A stretch of 64,000 nucleotides of DNA from Bifidobacterium magnum. Its GTDB lineage: Bacteria; Actinomycetota; Actinomycetes; Actinomycetales; Bifidobacteriaceae. Location: contig NZ_JGZB01000011.1 in assembly GCF_000741255.1 (NCBI RefSeq), positions 45,692 to 109,691 of the forward strand, written 5' to 3'. Each line of letters starts with the position of its first letter. Within the stretch, counting starts at the first letter, position 1. The position numbers and the translations under genes were made by a program. The notes beneath the pieces were generated by a model. That model worked only from the letters and a program-made list of their open reading frames with translations, was not told the DNA's origin and did not search any database. Positions 46,026 to 54,831 of the stretch are shown here, one piece after another.

Positions 46026-47387
46026 ATGGGATTACGCAACATTATTAAAAACCATCTGCCCGTTTCGAGCCGTTCCTTCCATTCCGATGCGGAATACATG
46101 AAGGAAATGCTGGAACGCATGATGCATGAGAATGCGCAATTGCAACGTCAGCTCGGCGCCATGAGCGCCGAATTGGCGCAATCGCGCCACGAAATGGTCG
46201 ATCTCGTGATCAACGAGCATCGGCACAAGAAGGTGCATTACCTGATCGGTGAAGCGGGATTCCCCAATTACGGCGATGAGCTCATTACGCGCGAATGGCT
46301 CAAATACCTCGCCCATGTGGATCCCGAGACGCCTGTGGTGCTCGACTGCATGCGTCCGGGTCCGGCCACGGCGTTGCTGCGTCCGTATCATCCGCATTTT
46401 CAGGCCACAGATACCGTGGCCCGCATGACGGTGGAAAATTCGTTCGTGGAACAAGCTGAAGTGCACCGCGATATTCCCGTACAAGACATCGCCAACCATG
46501 TGACGGGTTCCCTGGATGAAGAGGGCCGCGCCGCGCGCGTTGCGGCCGGGATCCGTCTCATCCGCAACAATGTGGCCACCATGCACGCCATTGGTGGCGG
46601 ATATATGAACAGCAAGTGGGTGGCGAATCTCGCTCGTTTGGCCGCGCCATTGTGGGCGCAGCGCCACGGTATGCCGTCCATCGCCACGGGTGCAGGCCTT
46701 GTGCCGCTTAAGGACGAGGATCTGCATTTCGTACGTGAAGTGGCCCAGACATTGGAAGCGTTCACCTGCCGTGACGAACATAGCCTGGAGGCCGTCAATA
46801 ATGGCGAGGACGGCCCGGCCAAACTCGCCGCCGACGACTGCTTTGTCAACGGATTGGAAGGCGTGTATGCCGATCCGGCCGGTTTGCCGGACATTATGCT
46901 GTGCATTCAGGAAGACATGGTGGAAGGCCGTGAGCCGCTGTTCGAACACGTGCGCCGCATTCTAGAGGCGTGGAACGTGGCGCCGGATGCGGAAATCGGC
47001 GTGGTCGAATGTATTCCTTACGAATGTGGTCCGCTGCTTGATATGCTCACGCAAGCCGGCTACCGTCCGCGCCTGTTCCCGATGCAAATCATTTTTGAAG
47101 AGGGCTTCCCGGCTCGCGAAGGCCAACGTTGGCTGTCCACGCGATACCATCCGCATTTGTTGGCGGCGGCCAAGGGATGTGAAGGCACCTATGTGGTAGT
47201 GGAGCCCGGCTATTACGACGTGAAGCATGAGGCCGTGCTGCGCATGGGTTCGCGTTGGACGCAGAGTGCGGTGGGCGATACCGATATTCCGCAGCCTGGT
47301 CCGGGATTCAAGGATCCGTCCGTCCGCTTCACGTACCGTGACGAAATCCGTAAGACGGCAAGTGTGCTGTATCCCATGCGTCCGTAA
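46026..47387 (+). CDS. Polysaccharide pyruvyltransferase family protein
   Basis: 453 residues. An N-terminal coiled-coil-like stretch (residues 20-65) precedes the fold typical of WcaK/CsaB enzymes: YLIGEAGFPNYGDELITREWL, HAIGGGYMNSKWVANL, TGAGLVPL, and STRYHPHLLAAAKG near the end. These enzymes add ketal-linked pyruvate from PEP to a surface sugar, giving it negative charge. It starts 17 bp after wzt with GAG-rich upstream sequence, and belongs to the same operon. A terminator follows. Pyruvylation may provide the end signal read by Wzt (inference). Confidence 0.82.
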   Translation: MGLRNIIKNHLPVSSRSFHSDAEYMKEMLERMMHENAQLQRQLGAMSAELAQSRHEMVDLVINEHRHKKVHYLIGEAGFPNYGDELITREWLKYLAHVDPETPVVLDCMRPGPATALLRPYHPHFQATDTVARMTVENSFVEQAEVHRDIPVQDIANHVTGSLDEEGRAARVAAGIRLIRNNVATMHAIGGGYMNSKWVANLARLAAPLWAQRHGMPSIATGAGLVPLKDEDLHFVREVAQTLEAFTCRDEHSLEAVNNGEDGPAKLAADDCFVNGLEGVYADPAGLPDIMLCIQEDMVEGREPLFEHVRRILEAWNVAPDAEIGVVECIPYECGPLLDMLTQAGYRPRLFPMQIIFEEGFPAREGQRWLSTRYHPHLLAAAKGCEGTYVVVEPGYYDVKHEAVLRMGSRWTQSAVGDTDIPQPGPGFKDPSVRFTYRDEIRKTASVLYPMRP

Positions 47388-47407
47388 CAGCCAGAAATGT
47401 ACATAAT

Positions 47408-47449
47408 GCGTGGAAGATGGTGAAAACCGCTATCTTCCGCGCGTTTTTA
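47408..47449 (+). terminator. Terminator of the exporter operon
   Basis: GCGTGGAAGATGG pairs with a CTATCTTCCGCGC arm with two G-U or mismatch positions, AAAA-type loop, then TTTTTAT. Confidence 0.85.
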
Positions 47450-47582
47450 TATATATCATTCGTTCGGGTGCCCGTCCGTTTCGCGGTCTCAAGAAATGGC
47501 GAAATGCATATAGTTCTTGAAAATCCATTGATCAAACAGTTAGACTGGCACTCTAATGCTTTGCAATAAAGAGAGGAACCTC

Positions 47583-49046
47583 ATGGGACAAGTACGCCGT
47601 TTACGAGGCATATGGTGCCTGTTGTCCGTATTGTTGGTCTCGGCGCTCACACTGGGGTGGATGCCGGCCACGGCGATGGCGGATGATGCGACACCTCCCA
47701 ATCCGCAGCACATGTGGACGCAGGGGGCACAGGAAGAAGCGGGAGAGACGCAACCGAACGATTCGGGAATCCAACTGTATTCCGCAACAACTTGGCCATA
47801 TTGGACCACGAATTCTGACGGATCGAAGGCGTTCTTCGACGGCGAGCGCACAGCGTTCGCGAACCCGGCCATGAAAGTCATCGATGTCTCCGAACATCAG
47901 GGCAGCATCAACTGGTCCCAGGTCAAGGCGAGCGGCGTGGACGCCGCGATTATTCGTGTGGGCTACGGCTATGGCAATGTGGACAAATATTTTGCGCAGA
48001 ACTTGCGCGGGGCCACGCAGGCGGGACTGCATGTGGGCATCTATCTTTACAGCTACGCATATGACGCGAACTTTGCCCTAAACGAGGCGAATTTCGTGGC
48101 GGATATGGCCAACCAGTATGGTCTGGGCAATATGACGCTGCCAATTTTCTACGATCTGGAAAAATGGAGTTGGACGGGCTATACCTGCCCGAGCACGCCG
48201 GCGCAATATACGCCCATCGTCAACACGTTCATGAACCAAATGAGGAACCGCGGATATACCAACGTAAGTATTTATACGTACCGCGACTATGCGAACACGG
48301 CTCTGAACACGGCAGCCATGCGCTCTAGGATCTCGTGGATCGCCGAATATAATCCGACCACCATCTACACGTTCCCCGGATATTCGGGCGGCCAAGGTTG
48401 GCAGTACACATCTACGGAACGTGTCAACGGCATTAACGGCAACGTGGACATGAGCGGATTCGACGAGTATCTATTCAAGGACACGAACTCGCGTTCCACT
48501 CCGCACTATGCGGATGTCAAATGGCTCAAGCAGACGGGCATTACCACGGGCTACACGGACAATACGTACCGCGGAGGCGACGTGGTGCAGCGTCAGGATA
48601 TGGCCGCGTTCCTGCGCAGGCTCGTGAGCACGGCGAACAAGTCGTTCAATTTGAAGGCCGCGTTGAACTTCAGTGATGTGAACAGCGCGACTCCGCACTA
48701 TGCGGATATCGAGTGGCTGTCTCGTACGGGTATCAGCAACGGTTGGGCCATGCCGAACGGTACTAAGGAATTCCGTCCGAGCACGGGAGTGCTACGTCAG
48801 GATATGGCGGCGTTCTTGTATAGGACGGCGGGTTCCCCGGCATATACGCCATCCGCCGCGGACAAGGCGAAGTTCGTGGATGTCAACGACTCCACGCCGC
48901 ACGCCAAGGAAATCTGGTGGTGCGCGTCCAAGGGCATTACGCAAGGCTGGAATGTCAACGGCCGCACGGAGTTCCGTCCGGGCAATGTGGTGATCCGTCA
49001 GGATATGGCGACGTTCCTGCACTCGACATATAACGTGATGAAATAG
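47583..49046 (+). CDS. Secreted GH25 lysozyme with three SLH-like repeats
   Basis: 487 residues. A signal peptide is evident (basic start, hydrophobic LLSVLLVSALTLGWMPATAMA, cleavage after AMA near residue 33). The GH25 muramidase domain spans about residues 95-305: KVIDVSEHQGSINW, AIIRVGYG, and catalytic Asp/Glu in IFYDLEKW. Three C-terminal repeats follow, each with a TPHYADVKWLKQTGI-type half and a RQDMAAFL-type half, related to S-layer homology domains and probably binding cell-wall polymer. GAGAGG precedes the ATG. It may remodel peptidoglycan where the surface glycan is attached. Confidence 0.92.
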   Translation: MGQVRRLRGIWCLLSVLLVSALTLGWMPATAMADDATPPNPQHMWTQGAQEEAGETQPNDSGIQLYSATTWPYWTTNSDGSKAFFDGERTAFANPAMKVIDVSEHQGSINWSQVKASGVDAAIIRVGYGYGNVDKYFAQNLRGATQAGLHVGIYLYSYAYDANFALNEANFVADMANQYGLGNMTLPIFYDLEKWSWTGYTCPSTPAQYTPIVNTFMNQMRNRGYTNVSIYTYRDYANTALNTAAMRSRISWIAEYNPTTIYTFPGYSGGQGWQYTSTERVNGINGNVDMSGFDEYLFKDTNSRSTPHYADVKWLKQTGITTGYTDNTYRGGDVVQRQDMAAFLRRLVSTANKSFNLKAALNFSDVNSATPHYADIEWLSRTGISNGWAMPNGTKEFRPSTGVLRQDMAAFLYRTAGSPAYTPSAADKAKFVDVNDSTPHAKEIWWCASKGITQGWNVNGRTEFRPGNVVIRQDMATFLHSTYNVMK

Positions 49047-49065
49047 TCGATTGCGTTCGTAGTGG

Positions 49066-49100
49066 CGGGCTGTGAGATGGTGTCTCACGGCCCGTTTTTT
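49066..49100 (+). terminator. GH25 gene terminator
   Basis: CGGGCTGTGAGA (49066-49077) pairs with TCTCACGGCCCG (49083-49094), one G-U, followed by TTTTTT. Confidence 0.93.
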
Positions 49101-49299
49101 ATGTCCAGATACGGAGTGGCCGCCCATTCGTTATGCGGGACAATCTTGTGGCGGATGTGGGGATTTGCCAATAATTATTCTGACAGTGAACGTTACTGTC
49201 GTTCTTGGGCCCAGAGGGAGGGCCGAAAAGGGGGGGGGAAAGTGATAATTATGGCAAGAAAGTATGCCGCGTTGCGCAAAAGGGGTATGACCGTTTCTG

Positions 49300-50099
49300 T
49301 GGTGCGATACGGACTATTCCACCGATGGGAAATGCCATTTGCAGCCGCCCAAGGATCTGGGCACCATTCGCCTTGGAGAAACCTATAGCGGGTATTACAA
49401 GCCAAATGGATACTTAGGCGGGGAAGACTACAGAGTAGAGAAAAATCCCAATTATGGCCTGACCATTCAGACGTATCAAGCCAGATTGGAACCAGGCCAT
49501 TATGGTTATTTGACGGTAAGCAATGATGGCGAATCGGGTCATGACGCGCCATTGATCCAAACTGAGTTCTCTGAAGCGGATGACCATTCAGATTCATTCT
49601 ATTTAACGTGGATTGGTTATCTAGGTCTCGAAGCCATCTACAATTCTTAAACATCCACGTCCAGTTTGAAAAATTGGTTATTAACTGAAAACCGGCGCAC
49701 TTGATGGTGAGGTTTATCTTAACGGAGACGAGACTTTTCTCAAGCATGTCCGTTTCGGGAGTGCTATGGGAGGTGCGGTTTTGGGATCTCGCGAATCCGA
49801 TCAAGATTGCACTTATTTGTGGGTGAATGCTGAAGATAGTCCTAGCACCGTTTGGTATTTGATTGCATCGGCAGAACTTAGTGCTCCTAGGGGTAGATAC
49901 CATGTGACATTTGTGAATAGTCCCACCAAGCTTCCGGAAGATGTGCGCTCTTTCACCCCGCATGTCACCGATATCGCTTGGCTGAAGGATCAGGCATTAC
50001 CCAAGCTTCCCGGACGGTACCTACCGTGGCATGAGTTCGGTGGTGCGCCAGGACATGGCCGCGTTCCTGCACCGGCTTGATACGCATATTGCGAAGTGA
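49300..50099 (+). pseudogene. Decayed secreted protein with SLH-like C-terminal repeat
   Basis: Broken frames: PPKDLGTIRLGETYSGYYKP to a stop at 49650, then DGEVYLNGDETFLKHV, a CTYLWVNAEDSPSTVWYLIA segment, and SFTPHVTDIAWLKDQ. The final repeat half YRGMSSVVRQDMAAFLHRLD lies in another frame. Compared with the repeats of the GH25 protein, restoring one G at each of two places (near 49992 and 50006) would rejoin the repeat as GITQGFPDGTYRG. The remnant is more AT-rich than neighbours, and no start or signal peptide remains. A run of nine G (49230-49238) lies upstream. Sequencing error at the two GG sites is an alternative for part of it. Confidence 0.75.
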
Positions 50100-50147
50100 C
50101 GCGAAAGGAATGATCCAACCAAAGCCAATCGATCAGTGACCGAGTAC

Positions 50148-50181
50148 GCAATGGGCTGCCGCATGCAGCCCATTGCGTATT
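50148..50181 (+). terminator. Hairpin after the decayed SLH-like gene
   Basis: GCAATGGGCTGC (50148-50159) pairs perfectly with GCAGCCCATTGC (50165-50176). The tail GTATTTAT is T-poor, so termination is only likely. Confidence 0.6.
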
Positions 50182-50257
50182 TATGGGGGTGCGCCGCCAG
50201 GCCGGCGATACGATACGGAGAGATCGTATTCGTCGGCGGATCGGGAAGGTTCAATTC

Positions 50258-51676
50258 ATGGCAACAGCGCAACTTCCGCAACACCATAGCAGCCGCTCGA
50301 CCACCGCACTGATTGTGGTGCTGTTGGCCAGCAATGTGCTGGCTTCCATTGACCAGTCCATGATGAATGTCGCGCTTGACGCCACGGCCACCCATTTCCA
50401 TGTGGAACTGGCCATGGCCAACTGGACGGTACTCGGATTCTCGATTATCGCAGGTACCGTGATCATGGCCGCAGCCGCGCTGCTGGCCCATTTCGGATTG
50501 CGCCGCATTATTATGGGCGGCCTTATTTTCTCGGCGTGCGGATCGTTATTGGGTCTGCTGTCCTGGAATTTCGGTTCGATGCTCGCCGCACGTTTCCTGC
50601 AGGCCATCACTTCCGGCCTGTTTTTCCCCGTTATTTCCGCGGCTTTGCTACTCGTGGCGCCCGCGGGCAAGAAAGCCACGCTTATTTCGCTCAATAGCGC
50701 CGTAATTGGTGCGGGACTCGCGTTTTCTCCCGTAATTTCCGGCGTATTGCTGACGTATTTGGGATTGCGATGGATGTTCGTGGTCCCGCTCTTGCTTTCC
50801 GTTGCGTTGATTATTGCCGGTCCGTTCACGCTGTTCGATGTTGAAGCGCGTGAGAACCGTCCTGTTGACATGATCAGCGTGATTTTGGGATTTATTGGTC
50901 TGTTCGCCTTCATGTACGGACTGAACGACATCACCAAGAACCTGTGGCATGGCGTTATTGGCATGGGATTGGGCGCTGTGATATTGGCGGGTTTCCTGTA
51001 CCGCCAAAATCATATTGCCCATCCGTTGCTCGACCTCAAACCGTTCCGCTATCTTGAATTCAACTGGGGTGAAGCCGTGGCGATGCTTTGCTTCATGAGT
51101 TCGCTGTATATGAGCCTGCTGGCGCCGCTCTATTTGGAAGGAACGGCCGGATTTACGCCATTCGTGGCGGGCTGCTGGCTTGTGGTGCCTATTCTGCTTT
51201 ATGCGGGTTCCACCTATATTGGCGGCCGTATTGAAGACGCCCATGGCATTTGGCCTTTGGTGCCCAGCGGTATCGCATGCGTGGTGATCGGTCTTACGGG
51301 TATGGCGTTCGCGTCTCCTGCGCGCAGCGTGGTGTTCTTCGTAATCTGCTGCGGCTTGACATACTTCGGTATCGGTTTTGTGTATGCGCCTATGAAGTCG
51401 CGCGACTTGGAACTCGTGCCCGAAACCATGAGCTCCAGTGCCTCGTCGATCCATTCCACGCTTGCGCAGGTCGTCACCTCGGTCGCTTCCGCACTGTTCG
51501 TGGGCCTTATGTCTTCGGATTCGGTGCGGCTCATGAGCCAAGGCGTATCCAAGGCCGACGCCTATGCCCAGGGATTCTCGCATACGCTGTTTATCGATCT
51601 GGGCATAGCCGTGGTCGCTTTGGTGCTGTCGCTGGGGCTTGTGCTTCACCTTGGGCGTCAGCATGAATTGAAGTGA
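50258..51676 (+). CDS. MFS transporter, DHA2-type drug/H+ antiporter
   Basis: 472 residues, 13-14 membrane helices. ASIDQSMMNVALDATATHF (about residues 27-45) is the DHA2-type first-helix motif (normally LDxTIVNVALP), and FGLRRIIMGGLIFSACGSLL is the loop A/helix region; antiporter motif C-like VIGAGLAFSPVISGVLL is near residue 160. The ATG at 50258 is preferred because GGGAAGG is about 8-14 bp upstream. Substrate unknown; it may export drugs or metabolites. A bidirectional terminator separates it from the convergent LtaS-like gene. Confidence 0.88.
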   Translation: MATAQLPQHHSSRSTTALIVVLLASNVLASIDQSMMNVALDATATHFHVELAMANWTVLGFSIIAGTVIMAAAALLAHFGLRRIIMGGLIFSACGSLLGLLSWNFGSMLAARFLQAITSGLFFPVISAALLLVAPAGKKATLISLNSAVIGAGLAFSPVISGVLLTYLGLRWMFVVPLLLSVALIIAGPFTLFDVEARENRPVDMISVILGFIGLFAFMYGLNDITKNLWHGVIGMGLGAVILAGFLYRQNHIAHPLLDLKPFRYLEFNWGEAVAMLCFMSSLYMSLLAPLYLEGTAGFTPFVAGCWLVVPILLYAGSTYIGGRIEDAHGIWPLVPSGIACVVIGLTGMAFASPARSVVFFVICCGLTYFGIGFVYAPMKSRDLELVPETMSSSASSIHSTLAQVVTSVASALFVGLMSSDSVRLMSQGVSKADAYAQGFSHTLFIDLGIAVVALVLSLGLVLHLGRQHELK

Positions 51677-51691
51677 AATAAACAGATAAAA

Positions 51692-51724
51692 AATGGTGGG
51701 CTGCGAATTTCGTAACCCACCATT
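51692..51724. terminator. Bidirectional terminator between MFS and LtaS-like genes
   Basis: AATGGTGGG (51692-51700) pairs with CCCACCATT (51716-51724), with A-rich sequence on the left and ATTATT on the right, serving both convergent genes. Confidence 0.85.
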
Positions 51725-51751
51725 ATTCATCGTCTTCAGCTCGGCGCCCGA

Positions 51752-54547
51752 TTACTTGTTGTAATTGAGTGACGTGAACTTCATGTCTCCCAAATAATTC
51801 TTGCCCACGGCCATGTCGTATTGGACGAGCTTGTAGTCCTCGAGCAACTGCTTGGCGTGGTCGGACAGTGAGGATTCGGGAATCACATTGCCGTGCGCAT
51901 CCACAATCGTGGTGGAGCTGTTCGCCGTCCAACCGCTTCCCAATGAATTGCCGAATCGGGCCATGGCCGGAACTTCGGCGTGCAGCTGGGACAGCAACGT
52001 CAAGAACGGGGAGACCTTGGCGTTAAGCTGTTCGGCGGCCTGAGCCATGAAGAAGTTCGCGGACGAATAGCCGCTGTTCGATTCGGGCAACTTGTTGACA
52101 TCACGGGACGCCTGGTTCGACCAGATGAAATAGTTCGTCTCATGCAGTCCCACATTGTTGTCTGGATTGGCCATGGCCGTGGGATAGATTCCCGGCAAAT
52201 GGTCTCCATAGAACACCACGCTGATGGGGCGGTCCATTTGGTTGAGCTCGTTCAGGAACTGCTGCGTCGCTTCGTCGGTAATGTAGGCGCCCTTGGCATA
52301 GGTTTCTATGTCACGACGTTCCGCATCCGTGAGATTTTCGGAGGTGTCGCCAGCGTCCTTGAACTGGTTGCCCGCATACCAGTCGTTGTACGGCAAATGG
52401 TTCTGCATCGTAATGAGCTGGACGAACATGTTCCTGGACTGCTCGGCTGAAGAGTTCAGCCCGTCAATCACGTCCTGGTACGACTGCTCATCCTGTACCA
52501 AACCGGAATTCGGATTCGTGCGCTGATCAACTAGCGGGTCCTTTACGGAGTCCAGCGTGCGGAAGTTCGAGAACTTGAACTTCACATAGTTGAAAGCGCG
52601 CATATACAAATTCTTGAAATACGGATGGTAGGCGATGGAGCACTGTTCGGGCTCGGAGCCGCCACAAGCTTCATTCCACATCTGGTTGAACGTAAAGACG
52701 TTGGAGCGGTTAGGAATGAGCTGCTGGTATGGGGAGAGCAGTGAATCATTGAAATTCGCCATGCTCATGCCCGTCAGCTGTTGATATTCGATGTTGGCCG
52801 TACCGCCGCCGTAGCTCGGCGAAATCATAAGGCCCGTAGAGGCCTGTGGGGACTCGCTGAGCGAACGCACGAACGGGATCGGGTCGGAGGTGAAAGAGAC
52901 ACCGGGCACTCGAGTCGGATCCGAGAACGATTCAGACAACACGAAAATAACCGTGCTGTTGGTGAGACTCTGGGCCCGCTGCGCATTGACAATGTCAGCT
53001 TCTTTGGCATATTTATCCGCAATCGCCTGCATGGCCTTGCGTGAATAGTCCTTGGGCTCGTTCATGGCTTTCACTTTGGTGAGAGACAGGAACGTGGTCA
53101 GTGAGCCGGATTGCTGTGCGTCAATGGAGGTGTTCCATAGAGCCGGGGAATAGCCAAGATTGTTCGCGAAATTCCTGACGGCCGACTTTGGTTCGGAAAG
53201 GTTGACAGAATAAGTGATCAGCAGGCACACGGAAAGAACGGCTGCAAGAATGCGTCCCAACGTACCCGCAATATTTTTGGCATTGCGCAGCGGGTGCTTC
53301 CACGAGCAGTAAATAAATGCGCGGCGCTTATCAATAAATTGCAGAAGAATGCACAGAATAATAAAAGCGACAATGCGTTTAATAGACACGTATACCAACG
53401 CATGCATGTCCGGCGGGATAAAGGAAACGATACTTTCGCCGGCGCCTCCGGAAATAAAGGTGAGATCCGAAGGAATAATCGTTTCGTTGCGCAACGTAAT
53501 TTTGATCTTGTTGGCGACAGCAAATACGGACACCAATGTGGTGAACGCCGCCGTGGCCACCCAGAAACGGTTGATAATCGTGACACATGCCGCATAAATA
53601 AGGGCGAGCGCAATGAAATTGAGAATGAACGCGGTGCCTGCCGCATTTCTCCAACATGCGTTCCAGATTTGCGTAATCAGGCCGATGTGAGCTAGAGGAT
53701 CGTATTGGGTGTCTTTATTGACGCTCCAAATCTGGAAAAGGTCGGTCCACCAGCATAGGAACAAGAATGTCAACGCATAGAACGCATACGAGAATTTGAT
53801 GCGTTTGTCCCAGATTTTATAGAACTTCGTCTGCTGGTATTTGTGATATGCGGTACGAATTTTTCCGGGTTGCTTCTTGTTTTTCTTGGTGTTCCTGGCT
53901 TTTTTTCCGTCACCGGTAGTTGCGTCGCCTGCATGGTCTTCAGCGGCCCGCTCAGATTCCTGAGCATCCTTGGAAGTGGCGGCTGAAGACACTGCAGAAG
54001 ACTGCTCAGCGGAATTGGTTTGGGCGGCTACTGGTTCTGCTGCGGGTTCAGTAGCCGCATGATCAAAAGGGCGTTGTGCTCCTTCATCGGCCGGGCTGTA
54101 CGGCTGGTTGTTGCTGGAGGATCCTTCCACCTTTTCGGTGGCCTTGTTCGGATCGTCGCTTTCCGTGAACGGCCAGATCGTGCCTTCACCGCGGCCCGAG
54201 ATGGTGGTCTTTACACCGCCGACAAACGGCTTGTCGTTTTCCGGAACGGTAGCGGAGTCGTCGGAACGCAGCGCCGCCTTGTCCACGGCGACATCTTCCG
54301 GCTGTTCGCCGGCCAGCGTCTTCTCGTTTTCAATATTCTGCGTCTCTTCTTCGGATTCGCCTACGAAATCCTCGGCGAGCTCGCCGCGGTGAATATCGAG
54401 ATTGTCTGGCGTGCGGTTCTCGGGGTTGAGCTGTGCTTCCAGATTTTCGGTATCGTGGATGCCGCTTTCCTCAGCGAGAAGCGTAGCGTCATCATTGGTG
54501 GCGATAGTCTTATCGATCGCTTCTTCATCGCGATTGTTAGCTGCCAT
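51752..54547 (-). CDS. LtaS-like phosphoglycerol transferase with disordered N-terminus
   Basis: 931 residues. Residues 1-215 are acidic, Glu/Ala/Thr-rich and probably disordered in the cytoplasm. Then come five membrane helices (about 245-480) and an extracytoplasmic sulfatase-fold domain: STVIFVLSESFSDP (metal Glu), GGGTANIEYQQLTGMS (catalytic Thr), and VVFYGDHLPGIYP (metal Asp/His). LtaS-type enzymes transfer glycerol phosphate from phosphatidylglycerol to a surface glycan. The start at ATG 54547 has AGAAGTGAG upstream; GTG 54553 is an alternative. In this context it could add glycerophosphate to the galactofuranan lipoglycan (inference). Confidence 0.88.
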   Translation of the reverse strand: MAANNRDEEAIDKTIATNDDATLLAEESGIHDTENLEAQLNPENRTPDNLDIHRGELAEDFVGESEEETQNIENEKTLAGEQPEDVAVDKAALRSDDSATVPENDKPFVGGVKTTISGRGEGTIWPFTESDDPNKATEKVEGSSSNNQPYSPADEGAQRPFDHAATEPAAEPVAAQTNSAEQSSAVSSAATSKDAQESERAAEDHAGDATTGDGKKARNTKKNKKQPGKIRTAYHKYQQTKFYKIWDKRIKFSYAFYALTFLFLCWWTDLFQIWSVNKDTQYDPLAHIGLITQIWNACWRNAAGTAFILNFIALALIYAACVTIINRFWVATAAFTTLVSVFAVANKIKITLRNETIIPSDLTFISGGAGESIVSFIPPDMHALVYVSIKRIVAFIILCILLQFIDKRRAFIYCSWKHPLRNAKNIAGTLGRILAAVLSVCLLITYSVNLSEPKSAVRNFANNLGYSPALWNTSIDAQQSGSLTTFLSLTKVKAMNEPKDYSRKAMQAIADKYAKEADIVNAQRAQSLTNSTVIFVLSESFSDPTRVPGVSFTSDPIPFVRSLSESPQASTGLMISPSYGGGTANIEYQQLTGMSMANFNDSLLSPYQQLIPNRSNVFTFNQMWNEACGGSEPEQCSIAYHPYFKNLYMRAFNYVKFKFSNFRTLDSVKDPLVDQRTNPNSGLVQDEQSYQDVIDGLNSSAEQSRNMFVQLITMQNHLPYNDWYAGNQFKDAGDTSENLTDAERRDIETYAKGAYITDEATQQFLNELNQMDRPISVVFYGDHLPGIYPTAMANPDNNVGLHETNYFIWSNQASRDVNKLPESNSGYSSANFFMAQAAEQLNAKVSPFLTLLSQLHAEVPAMARFGNSLGSGWTANSSTTIVDAHGNVIPESSLSDHAKQLLEDYKLVQYDMAVGKNYLGDMKFTSLNYNK

Positions 54548-54818
54548 GAGCACTCACTTCTTTCTATTGACTGGTGGACCGTGCCACAAGGAACAATTCT
54601 CTTGTTACGGTTGCACGGTTCGCTAGAACGTAACGTTACCGTATTGCTCATAATTGCGACGCTGTGTAAGCGTAATGAATTTGCGGTGAGCAAAGTCGTA
54701 GCTGTAAATAATTGTAATCCAGCCATCCATTGCGACCCGGCGGCCGCCGCAAAGCCGCTGTGAGGCGCCTTGAATGCGTGGTGTCGCTTAGGTTCCCGGT
54801 TCCGTGCAAGCGCGGAAC

Positions 54819-54824
54819 TATACT
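54819..54824 (+). promoter_or_regulatory. -10 box for leaderless second GlfT2-like gene
   Basis: TATACT ends 7 nt before ATG 54832; no Shine-Dalgarno sequence is evident. The rest of the 284-bp divergent gap (54548-54831) shows no gene. Confidence 0.6.
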
Positions 54825-54831
54825 GTGCCTT

